NCBI GenBank assembly: GCA_963837355.1
Contig: CAWIMY010000007.1
Span: 1,178,001 to 1,242,000 of the forward strand
Length of the DNA: 64,000 bases
Source of the DNA: Aureispira sp963837355
GTDB taxonomy: Bacteria > Bacteroidota > Bacteroidia > Chitinophagales > Saprospiraceae
Direction: 5' to 3'
Shown: piece after piece, positions 44,516-55,700 of the stretch
Layout of the letters: every line of letters begins with the position of its first letter
Numbering within the stretch: the first letter of the stretch is position 1
Notes under the pieces: generated by a model
Databases searched by the model: none
What the model was told of the DNA's origin: nothing
Seen by the model: the letters and a program-made list of their open reading frames with translations, nothing else
Made by a program: the position numbers and the translations under genes

Positions 44516-45121
44516 TTGCAAACGCCAGCCTTGAATCCATTACAAAGCCTAACGAATGTTATGCCTACAGGAGAGACGTTTAGCCGCCCCTTCTATTTCT
44601 TTGACGGGGATGTGCCAAGAGACGGGAAGTTGGATGTATTGGCCATTACTCAGGCAGGCTATTATTACCACGAGAACTTGGGAACAGTGACTGCTCCTTC
44701 CTTTAACCTAATCAACGATACACCGATTGATGTAGTGGTCAAGGATCCTATCTATATCGGTAGCAGTACTGATTTTAGAGGGTTGGAGGATGTAGATTTG
44801 GATGGCGATTTGGATTTAATCATGTCTAATAACGGCAATCTTCGTTATTACCAAAATGTAGAGTTTACGAATCTATCTAAACTAGCGCAAACGGCTCAAG
44901 TGATTGAACTGTTTCCGAATCCTACGACAGGGGTAGTGCAGTTAGCGGAAGTGATGACCGGTGTAGTGCAACTGTACAATACGCTTGGACAAGTCGTTTA
45001 TACAACCAACTTACAAGAAGAGCAGATGGTAAATTTATCGACCTTAGAATCAGGCGTCTACTTTTTCTATCTACAGACCGACGAACAGCAGTACCAGCAA
45101 ACTATTGTTATTCAAAAATAA
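44516..45121 (+). CDS. FG-GAP T9SS cargo, copy B, C-terminal fragment with sorting domain
   Basis: 201-aa frame from an internal TTG, carrying the last FG-GAP loop (LEDVDLDGDLDLIMSNNG) and the complete type A sorting domain (IELFPNPTTGVVQL ... TIVIQK). Here NLSKLAQTAQ joins loop and sorting domain without a break, unlike copy A. Confidence 0.5.
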   Translation: MQTPALNPLQSLTNVMPTGETFSRPFYFFDGDVPRDGKLDVLAITQAGYYYHENLGTVTAPSFNLINDTPIDVVVKDPIYIGSSTDFRGLEDVDLDGDLDLIMSNNGNLRYYQNVEFTNLSKLAQTAQVIELFPNPTTGVVQLAEVMTGVVQLYNTLGQVVYTTNLQEEQMVNLSTLESGVYFFYLQTDEQQYQQTIVIQK

Positions 45122-45137
45122 GCCTAACTACAATAGA

Positions 45138-45166
45138 ACCGAATAGCAAAGCGCTATTCGGTTTTT
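45138..45166 (+). terminator. Terminator of FG-GAP copy B
   Basis: AACCGAATAGC / GCTATTCGGTT stem with a short loop, then TTTTA, 17 nt after the stop. Confidence 0.8.
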
Positions 45167-45253
45167 ATACGTCTCCATTAACGCTATCTCCTGTGAACCT
45201 ATCTTATAGATAGTTTTATTTTCTATTTAATAGATTGTAAATTTCTCCGCTCT

Positions 45254-46726
45254 ATGCAAGCTTTTCAACGTTTTTTGTCCTTCGCCCTACTTTATATTAT
45301 TTTAGTTGGAACCTCTACTCTACAAGCACAGACTTACCAAATTTTGATAGATGGAACGAATTGGGAGACACTCGATGGTACGATTCGACCAGTGTGTCCC
45401 AATACAGAATATTTCATCCGTATTGACCCTGCCTTTACGACTTATGCTTACGACAATTCTTTACGAGGGTCTGCAGGCGTTGAGTTTTCAGAAGTGATTT
45501 CTAGTACTTTTTCATCAACTTATTGTGGTGTTTATACGGCAGCAGAGGAAAGAATTGGGAAGGTGAAATTTCCTTATGCAGTAGGAAATTCGACTATAAC
45601 GATTGTTGGTGGTAGTTGCGCGACAACAGGTGGGAGTACCTTTAATTTTACTACGCTTCCTATAGCCCCCACTATGCCTAGTGATGGGGATATATGTGAG
45701 GGCAATGGTGCCTATAGTATGAGTGCTACTATTACCCATACTGGGTCAGCTACTTATGAGTGGTTTAAGACGGTTACTATTGGGGGAACACCAACTACAA
45801 CTAACTTTGCAGGAACAGAAACGGGAGGAACGGTTGCTTATACCATTCCAGCTGGAGATTTAACGACTCCCGGAACCATCGACCTGACCTTGGTAGTAAC
45901 GTTGACATCAGGGTTGTTGTGTGTGGATGAAAGTGAAGTACAATACACCATACGGAACAAACCAGATAACTTGTCTATCGCCTTTGATCCTGGCGCTAGT
46001 ACCTTGATGAATCCATCTGCGGGAAATAGCGCTTCTCAAATGGAGATTTGTGTCGATGGAACAACAGCAGTTACAGTGGGGGCGGCCGACTATTTTCCAA
46101 GTTTGGGCGCAACAGCGGGCGTTCCTAACAAGGGCTATAAGCTAATTGCACGAGATCGTGCTAGTACCGACTTATCAGGTGCAACGGTGGAAGAATATGG
46201 CCCTATATTAGGGGCAGGAGCTACTCCCGAATCTGCTGTTTTCTCTATAGCTCCTAATGGTGCCTCCAATTTGGAACATGGCTTGTATGATTTAGTGTTG
46301 ATTGCTACCAATGAATATGGTTGTGAATCGGCTCCCTATGAATTGAACGCTTGTTTGACCATCAATGATAAACCGGGGGTGCAGATCTACCACAGTGCAG
46401 GAGATCCTACTTTTGCTACGAATATCTCTGCAGACACTGATCCCGGTGGGGGGAATACCATAGAAATATGTACCGGAGAACGACTACAGCTAAGAGCAAC
46501 GGCCTGTAACGCAGGTGATTACGAACCCGATGATTATACTGTTAACAGCACGGATAAAATAGCTCCACCCAATCAACGGCCTAATGTACCCGATGGGATT
46601 AGCTCAGGCGATCAACCTTACACTACGCCTTGTGGACCAAGTGGAGCGTATTTTCAGACAGAAGTTTGGTCTGTGAAAGATAGTTGGTGCTCCAGCCTTT
46701 TTAGAGCCAGTAAATGCCGCTACTAA
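45254..46726 (+). CDS. Second giant surface protein, N-terminal part (490 aa before a frame break)
   Basis: Signal peptide MQAFQRFLSFALLYIILVGTSTLQAQ, then Ig-like modules (PTMPSDGDICEGNGAYSMSATITHTGSATYEW; SQMEICVDGTTAVTVGA; IEICTGERLQLRATACN). The frame ends artificially: after VWSVK it reads DSWCSSLFRASKCRY, whereas dropping one A from AAA at 46676-46678 continues as IVGAPAFLEPVNAATNSYEV into the long frame. It has no sorting domain of its own. Confidence 0.65.
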   Translation: MQAFQRFLSFALLYIILVGTSTLQAQTYQILIDGTNWETLDGTIRPVCPNTEYFIRIDPAFTTYAYDNSLRGSAGVEFSEVISSTFSSTYCGVYTAAEERIGKVKFPYAVGNSTITIVGGSCATTGGSTFNFTTLPIAPTMPSDGDICEGNGAYSMSATITHTGSATYEWFKTVTIGGTPTTTNFAGTETGGTVAYTIPAGDLTTPGTIDLTLVVTLTSGLLCVDESEVQYTIRNKPDNLSIAFDPGASTLMNPSAGNSASQMEICVDGTTAVTVGAADYFPSLGATAGVPNKGYKLIARDRASTDLSGATVEEYGPILGAGATPESAVFSIAPNGASNLEHGLYDLVLIATNEYGCESAPYELNACLTINDKPGVQIYHSAGDPTFATNISADTDPGGGNTIEICTGERLQLRATACNAGDYEPDDYTVNSTDKIAPPNQRPNVPDGISSGDQPYTTPCGPSGAYFQTEVWSVKDSWCSSLFRASKCRY

Positions 46727-46763
46727 TAGTTATGAAGTTGTTGGAGGGGCATCGGGTACTACG

Positions 46764-49700
46764 GTGACGGGTATTACCTATACCCCAAATAGTACGTTAA
46801 ATACGATAGAAATAGCTAATGCCTATGCAGATGCAGAAGTGATCTACGAACTTACCGCAACAGGCTACAACGGCTGTTCGAATACCGATCAAGTTACGGT
46901 AACGATCAGACCCCCCGTAGTCACCTACCAAACAGCCGATGATCCCAGCACGACTTATGGCGATAACGATGACGTGACGAAATGCGAAAATTCTGTTCAG
47001 GTCATAGAAGCCTTTTGCGACCTATGCGAGCCCAATTTTGGGGTCTTATGGAACAATAATAGGTATCCGGGTAACAATCTTCCTGTTGCTCCTCCGGGAG
47101 TTAATCCATTGACCCCTGGAACCGAGAACGATAATCCTATCACTACTCCAACCCTTAGTCTAGACCCTACGGGAACATTTTATCGAGTAGAAGTGACGGA
47201 TGTTAGAGGCTGTACCAGTGACCGTTTTAACAGTCTGTCTCTTACACCAACAAACCCTAACATAGACGAAAGTTTAGATAACATCAACTTGATTGTAGGG
47301 GATGCGCCCGATGTTATTTCCGCCACGTATTTTGGCACCTCGTGCGATGGGAGCCCCTTGCGGATTCTCCTAGGGGCTAATAACGCGGGGACTAATTTTG
47401 AAGATTTTGCCTATACGGTTTATGATGGAGATCCTGCTGTTAGCGGGCAAGTGGTCTATAGTTGCGATCCCTGTAACCCTGCTATTGGAGGCCCAAATGA
47501 CGATATACTGATAACAAGGAATATAGGTGCACAAGGCTCCGCTAACTTATATACACCTGTTAATGGAACAAGCTATTATGTAATAGCGAAGCCTAAGAAT
47601 GCAGGAGCTACGGATTGTACTACGCCCGCCCTTGGAGTAGTAGATGGGTCTGGTAACCAGCCTGCTGTTGTGGGTACTTCTCCAGATGTAGAGCCCGCTG
47701 CTCCCTCGGTCTTTCGTAGAGTAAACAATAGAAATTATTGTAATGGATCGGGAGGGAAAGTGTATTTAGATTTTGGGGCTAATCCTAACTGGACCTATAC
47801 TTGGGGGGTAGAAAGCACCATACCTAACAACACTAGTCCAACTGTTCCTAACCCTCAAATGAATAGTGGTAGTTTGACAGGATTTACCAATGGATCTGGT
47901 AGTTCTTCTATATTTACAAGTATATTTAATATTATTAGGATCTTATTTTTCGCGCCTCCTGCTGTTGGCGCTGAGTTTCCGCCAATTCCTGGAACAGTGT
48001 ATACGGAAGTAGTAATTACTGTAACGGTATCGGATGGTAATTGTGATCAATTGGTCACCTTTGATCCCATTATCATAGAAGATTGTGAAGACCCTGTTCT
48101 TTATGCAGAGGCCTTTAATGTTTCAGGTGGGACAACAGGGGCTTTTCCTGTTGATGTTGCTACTCCGTTTGCTTATGTGTGCGAAAATGGAGCTATCGAC
48201 TATGATGTGCGGGTGGGTTCTTTTAACAATTACCGCTATCTCTGGAATACAGGAGAAACGACCCAAGGTATATCTGTACCAGCCTTAGCTAGCTCCCCTG
48301 ATACAAACACTACTTATGTGTATGTTTTTTCTCCTAATGTGAATTCTCCCAGTGGGCTGGATACGATAGATTACATAGAGCATACGTTTGTTATTTCTAG
48401 AGGACGGTATAATTTTTACCCTGCTGGTGATAATGATCCTAATAACATTGATACAACAGTCTGTGAGAATGAGTCTATTTTGGTCAAAGCAAATTGTCCT
48501 ACCTGCTATGGGGATGTTGGTTATAGGTGGGATCCTTCTTCTACTTCTGCTAGCACGCTTTATGTAAACAGTGGTAATCCTTTTCAATCTTATGTACAAT
48601 ACCCCCCCACGGGCATTCCAACTAACTTCAACGTACAACTGTTATTAGTTCATGGAGAGAATGGATTTTGTGAAGAGTTTGTAGAAAGGGAAATAGGGGT
48701 CAATCCTTTACCAATTATAGGGATAACTTATAATGGAACACCGGTAACTTCTCCTAATCCTGTTCCACTCTATCGATGTGCAGGGCAACCGACTATCCTT
48801 GATGTAAATTGTACTTCTTGTGTTACTTCTAGTGTTTCTTGGAATACAGGAGCGACGACCCCAAGTATAAATATACCCGCACAAGGGGGCTATTATGCTT
48901 TAGTAACGGATGAAAATTCTTGTCGTCAGCTATCAGAGATTGCTGTTGTTGTAGATGCTTTAGATGGGTATAATACACCTGCTATCGCTAACCCTAGTGA
49001 AATTTGTTCTGGTAGGCCAAGTAATTTGGAGGTGGCACCTTGTATAGGCTGTTCCTACGAGTGGTTCAGACAAGCTTCTCCTCCTACGTCTGAAGGAACA
49101 AGTCGTATACAACCCGTTTCTACAGCAGGTACTTATTTTGCGGAGATAACCAACGCCCAACTCTGTACTTATACTACGCAATTATTGAATGTCACTACAA
49201 ATGCGGTCGTTACTCCAGTAATTAGAAGTACAACGGATACAATTTGTAGTAACCAATCAGCTGTTTTATCAACAAGATTCGGAGTAGGATTTGCTTACCA
49301 ATGGTACAAAGATGATGGAACGGGGTCTATGGTCGCGATTACAGGAGCTACCGACTCCTCCTATACCACTTTATCTGGAGATGCGGGAATATACCAAGTA
49401 CTTGTAACGTACAATAATGGCTGTACAGAAGAATCAGCTTTGAAAAGTATAGTCCTTAGCAATTTTCAGCCCACTATTGATAGTAGTGGTACAGAGATAT
49501 GTAGAGGAGAGACCGTTGATCTCTCTACGGCTTTATATGCAGGATGGCAATACCAATGGTATCGTAATGGAATTGCCATGGCAGGAGAAATAGGATCTAT
49601 TCATTATGCGGATTCTGCGGGCGCTTATTATGCATTAGTCACTAACTATAATGGTTGTGTTGCTCAAACTCCAGCTAAAGTTTTAACAAAGACAGAATTA

Positions 49701-52700
49701 TTGAAACCCAACGCTACAACAAATACGCCTACGATTTGCCCAGATGAATTTGGACGAATTTCCGTTTCGTTGTGTGCAGGATGTCAATATGAATGGTTCG
49801 ATATTACACCGAGTTCTCTAGCGCCAAAATCAGCCTCAGGATTTAACTACAACAGCGTAACCAATACAGGAAACTATTATGCGGTCGTATATAAGGGAGC
49901 TTGTAGCGAAATATCGGATACGGTTTCTATTGTTCGTAATGCTGTATTTACCCCTTCTATTAATTCTGTCTCTTCTGTCGTTTGTGATGGACGCGACGCC
50001 GTGCTAACAACACTGGGCTGTGTAGGCTGTTCTTATTCTTGGTTAAAGGCAGGAGTGCCTGCCTTGGGAGCTTTGAATGACACCTTCCATGTTATTAATA
50101 ATGTTGTCAATGCTGATGCCTATCAAGTAGCCGTAGACTATCCAAACGGTTGCTCAGACACATCAGCGACGTTAACAATTACGGATGGTTCTTATACAGT
50201 AACCATAGCTTCACTCGATAGTGTCATCTGTAATGGAGATGGGGAAGACATAACCGCAACCGTATCGCCAGCAACTTCTACCCCTGGTGTTTACACGTAT
50301 ACATTGTTTCTAAACAATACTGCTGTTTTAGGAAATATTAGTGTAACATCTGGTGCCCCTACATACGATTTTCTGAGTAATGCCAGAGACGGCGCTTATA
50401 CCGTAGGAGTGATCAACCCTGATGGGTGTGAGGAGTTATCCTTTCCTCTCTTCTTAGATACGGTAAACATCGTGCCTACCTTAGCTTCTCGAGCCAGTGT
50501 AGATCCTACCTCTGTACCAGCTACCGCCATTTGTACTCCAAGTGGTACCGTATTTTTAGAAGTTACAGTTCCCAATTGTCCCAACTGTACCTACAGGTGG
50601 GATAAGGGAGGAGCCCTTATTGCAGGAGCGACTAGCTCTACTTTACTCACTCAACCAGGGCCTACAGGAGCCGATCTATATGCAGTTTCTGCTACGGATA
50701 GAGGTTGTACAGCTCCTTCTAACCCAGTCACTATCTTAGACAAAATAGCAGGATTCAACAATACGATTACTCCTACTGCAACCAGTATTTGTAATGGACA
50801 ATCCACTACCTTACGCTACAATGGTAGTGTCTGTACAGGCTGTTCTTACCGCTGGTTGCGGGGAGGAAATCCCATTAATGGAGCCAATAGCCCTACCTAT
50901 GTAGCAACGTTGGCGGGGAGCTATAGCTTAGAGGTAACTACGTTAGAAGGTTGTGTGGAGGAATCGAATATAAGTGTTGTCAGCGCTATCGCTCGTCCTG
51001 CAGGTCTTGCCTTAGACTTTGACAGTCTTACCCCTATCCTAAATGCCCTACCAACACAGGGAACAGGAACACCACTTACTTCCTCGGCTAATCCCATTGA
51101 TTTGAACAGTTGGGTCTTTCCGCCAAGCGTACGCAATGCGTCTTTGGGGGCAGGATTGAGCAGCCATTTTAGCAGTGCACCATTTAATGCTGCCCTCAAC
51201 TGTAATGGGGCACCGATTTGTAACCCAGGCTTGTCAGGAGTAGACAGCATTTTGTTTACCCCTGCAGATAGCTTGATAGGCAATCATCTAATCACTTACC
51301 ACTATTATGAATCGGGATGTGAATTCATCGCACAAGATGTGTTGCGGGTATTGCCTTCGGCAACGGTTACCATTACGAATAACAACATCAACTCGGTGCC
51401 GTATGAAGCTTGTATTGGGGATCGACTTGTAATTACCGCAGAAAATTTACGTTACCAAGTAGAAGAAGTTTATGTATTTGATGCCAATGGCGACTATCAG
51501 CTGGCAGCGATTCCCCCTGGGAATTTTACGTATACGTCTGTCAATTACGGAGCCAATACTTATTATACGTCTACGATTGTTTGGGATGTTCCAACCGATG
51601 CGTACGCGTCTTATTTGATGTTGACCAATAGAATCCCTGCTCCTGCACCTATTTTATTAGATACTATTGAATCTCCCTTCTTACTCATTCACAATACCGA
51701 TTTGAGTTTTGCAGGGTTACCGAGTTCTGGAGAATTGTGTTCTAATGGCAACCGTTTGACCCTGTTCGGGAATCCAAGAGGAGGAAGCTTTAGCGTACGC
51801 GATACCTTTGGTAACGTCATGCCAGGGGCAACCTTGATGGATTCTTTATATCCTACGGCTATTAATCCTTTGTTGTACAACGAGGCGAGCCAAATGGTGG
51901 ATGTCGTTTACAGCTATCGAGAAACCTATACCAATGGCAATGCTTGTCCGAGTTTGGACAACGTGACCCAGCGAGTCAAGGCGGTTGATGTTCGTTTGAC
52001 CAATGTGGATTTTAGCCCTATTTCTATTTCGCAAACAACAGAAAAATTAACCAACTTAGTGTACCGCGTAGAGCCTTATCAAGCGCGGGCAAACAAACAA
52101 GATTATTACACCGTCGGTTTTAGGGGGAGCTTTACCAGCCCTGCGGGGGCACCAGAATTATTCTTGCCACGCAATGCAGGAGTAGGCCGCCATGCGTTGA
52201 CTTATTCTATCACCAGTGGAACGTGTACCAACAGTGTGAGTGACAGTATTCGAGTGCTACCTGCACCCCTCGACATTCCACTACCCGATACCATCTGCCG
52301 TGATTTTGGAACGGTTGCTTTTAGACGCCATACAGCCTTTCCTTATAGCTTATCGTCTCCGCCACCGCCTAACAGTGTCGTGGAATATACGGATAGTGTT
52401 AACTTGATTCGTGTCAGTGGAGCAGGAGTGATCCCTCAGAACATCTTCTTAGGAGCAGAGACCTTCTTGTATGATCCCACTAATTTTACAGCTAACAATG
52501 ATGTCTTGACGATTGAATACATTTTCTATCGCGACGAAGATACCTCTACCGTAGACTTTGACACCTTAGAATATGTAGTAGCAAGTATTATTAAACCTAT
52601 TTACATAGAAGACCTACTAACGGTAGATATTAATGACACTGTCGTACAGTCCTTCTACTGTCAGGATAGTACGTTGAGCATTCTAACAGCTTCTCCTGCC

Positions 52701-55700
52701 GATACCTTTGGTCGCGGCTTATTTATGCTGTTTGGAGGAACGGGGCAATACCAGACTGGGGATACGTTGTTCAATAGTGTTATCAATCCCTATCAAGTAA
52801 ACAACTCGGAGAACGCTACCACGACTTATGATTTAGTCTATATTCTTAATGGTGTCGCTTGTCAGAATTCGGATACCAAACCAATTACTATTTCTAAAGG
52901 GTTAGAACCGTCCTTTTCTACACTATCAGGCTTAGAGGAGTTCTGTGATACCGATCCCGCTGTAGCGATTACACACAACGTAGTTGCGCCAGATACCGCT
53001 ATCTGGAAAATCGGGGGGATTCCACAGCCTTCGTACACCTTCAATCCAAGACCGCTTAATCCAGGAATTCACATTGTAGAATTACAACAAATCTATACTT
53101 ATGTGCAAGGAACGGATACCTTCTCTTGCTCGGCTTCTGCCGTGGATACCTTTACCATACACGCCTTACCCAATATTAGTGTATCTCCTGCCTTAGATCA
53201 GCAGTACTGTGCCAATGACAGCATTGTCAATTTCATAGTGAGTCCATCTCCAGATTGTCCCCTATTTGGGGCGGCAGGACAATATGTCTTGGATGAAGAT
53301 TTCAACTCAGGAGTTCCAGCTAGCTGGGTGGTCAATACCATCGCAGGAAAACCTTGGGCACCCGATGCTCTATTCCCGCAAGGAGGAACAGGTTTGGCTA
53401 CTTTTGTAGACACTAGTAACGTCGTTGAAAACTCTTGGTTAGTTTCTCCTGGAATGAGTTTAATCGCTGGCCATACTTACCAATTGAGTTATATGGTCTT
53501 AGCTGGGCCAGCGAATCCAAACTGTGGAAGTGGTTGCGTCGCGTCGCTGTATGTTGGCCTAGGAAATTCTAATGCCACCACCGCGCTGACGACCCAGTTA
53601 GATTACCAACCATTATTGAGTAACGATTTGGCTTACCGTCGCTATACCGTGGATTATTACCATGATCCTAATGCGGGGGCGGTTACAGGACAATACCACA
53701 TGGGTTTCCGTAATTTCTCTCCTGCCTTTGGCCGCTCGTTGCGCTTAGACAACGTAGAAATGCGTGATTTGACGATTGACAGCTGCATGCAAGCAGGTAT
53801 TGGATATATGCAAGGGCCTGGAACAAGCCAAGTAAACGATTCTCTTTACCAGTTTGATCCTTTGGCTGTTCCCGCTGGAAATATTACTGTAAAATATGTT
53901 TATACCAATACGATGGGCTGCCAAGATAGCGCGGCATTCCCCATCACGGTAGATACGGCTCCTGTTGTGAGCTTTACCAATATGGATTCTTCTTATTGTG
54001 AGAATGAACCTACCGTAATGTTGACAGGAAATCCCCTTGGTGGAACCTTCACGAGTACACAAGGCACCAACTTGTACAATGATCCAACGTTTGCTACCTT
54101 GAGTCCTGCTTTCTATCCTGTCAGTTTCCAAATTAATACCGTAGGTAGAGATATTGTTACGTACAGCTTTACCGATGGAAACAACTGTACAGAAACGGTT
54201 AGTGATACGGTGTATGTGGTTCCGCTATTGGATTTTAATGCCATAACGGGCATTGACCAATTGGGCTATGGTTACTGTGTGGTGGATTCTGCTAATGTAT
54301 TAACAGTAACCAACCAACTTCCTCGAGGATCGGGCGCTTATATTGGTACGGGAACGTTCTATGGGGCTGGTGTACGCAATGGTGCCGCTGGTGCAGGCGT
54401 GGCTACCTTCCATACCGACTCTGCGGTTATTGATATGGGGCACACAGGAGACGTTACCCTTTCTTATGTGTTTACTACAAGCACGGGTTGTCTCGATACC
54501 AGTTACCAAGTGGTAAGGGTACATGCTTCGCCTGATTTATCTTTTGTTAATCTACCCGATAGCCTCTGTGTGAATGAAGATTCCTTCCGCGTAGTGGTAC
54601 AGAACCGAGTAGTTACTGGATCGACAGGACAGAATATTTTCATTGATACTTTAGGACGTTCTGTTGGTACGTTTACGTCAACGGATGCCTTTGGTGGTGC
54701 CTTACCCCGATTCATACAACTATTTGATACCTTATATCCTTATGGAGGCGACGGCTATGGTCAAGTCAATGTGAGTTACCAGTATCGAGCAGGAACGGCA
54801 TACGGTGCTTGTGAGAGTATTATTTACGACAGTGTACGGATGGATTCTGTGCCTATTGTTTACTTCCGAAATTTACGAGATCACTATTGTGAGAATGAGC
54901 CACCAAGTATCTTTTTGGCCTTTCCTTCTTATAATTTAGGATCGGGTTACTTGTTGATTGATAGCGTTCAAATCGACAGTAGTTTCTACTGGATCAACCC
55001 TGCTAATATGGTAGGCCCAGGATTAACGACGGCAGTTTATCCGACATATTATACCTTTACCGATTCACGTGGTTGTCAAGGAGAAGCTTTCGATACGTTC
55101 GAAGTGCGTCCTTATCCTAGAATCACCTTTGATCCTGCCGCGCAAGATACCTTCTGTCGCCAAGTTGGACAGCGTTATGATTTGAGACAGTTGATTCAGA
55201 CACCAGCAGGCGGTTTCTTTACCGATAATCTAGCCTTGACAAGTATTTTAGATAGTTTCTACCTCAACTTAGGTTCACAACCTGGCCCTCGATTGGTCAC
55301 GTACAACTATTTAGATAGTGCCACTTTGTGTCAGAATAGCGATTCGATTTGGATCTATTTATTTAGTGCACCAAACCTAGACTTTACCGTTTATGGCGGT
55401 TGTTCTCAAATGGATATTACCTTTGACGGAACGGCCAATAACTTAATTGCAGGGGTGGATTCGCTCACACAAATTTGGTGGGATTTTGAAGGCAATGGTA
55501 CCTTAACTTATACTCAGTTAGACACGTCGCCCATTACGATTCCCGATACGATGTACCAATACAGTGCACCAGGGACGTATAATGTAACGCTGTTTGTCAC
55601 TAACCAAGGGGCTTGTATACAACAAGTGACTAAGCCGCTGATTGTTTCTCCTTATTATAATTTATCGGCCAACACAGGAACAGGCGATTATTTTGAGGAC

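Larger units (their letters stand above)
43692..45121 (+). pseudogene. Composite FG-GAP/VCBS T9SS cargo gene, copy B (frameshifted)
   Basis: Removing one extra base near 44212 and one at about 44352 restores a 475-aa protein of exactly the same length as corrected copy A. Copy A is intact at both these sites and copy B is intact at both of copy A's lesions, so each copy proves the other's ancestral frame. The leader is unrelated to that of copy A. It is followed by a clear terminator and then the second giant gene. Confidence 0.7.

Noticed and set aside
33564..45121. Polymorphic toxin/immunity system in the array
   Set aside because: The large proteins vary along the whole body, not in a C-terminal toxin module; no toxin motif is seen and the 90-aa gene is invariant, unlike an immunity gene.
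33401..45121. CRISPR array or integron-type cassette array
   Set aside because: Repeats are kilobase-scale with coding content; no short regularly spaced repeats, cas genes, integrase or attC-like sites.
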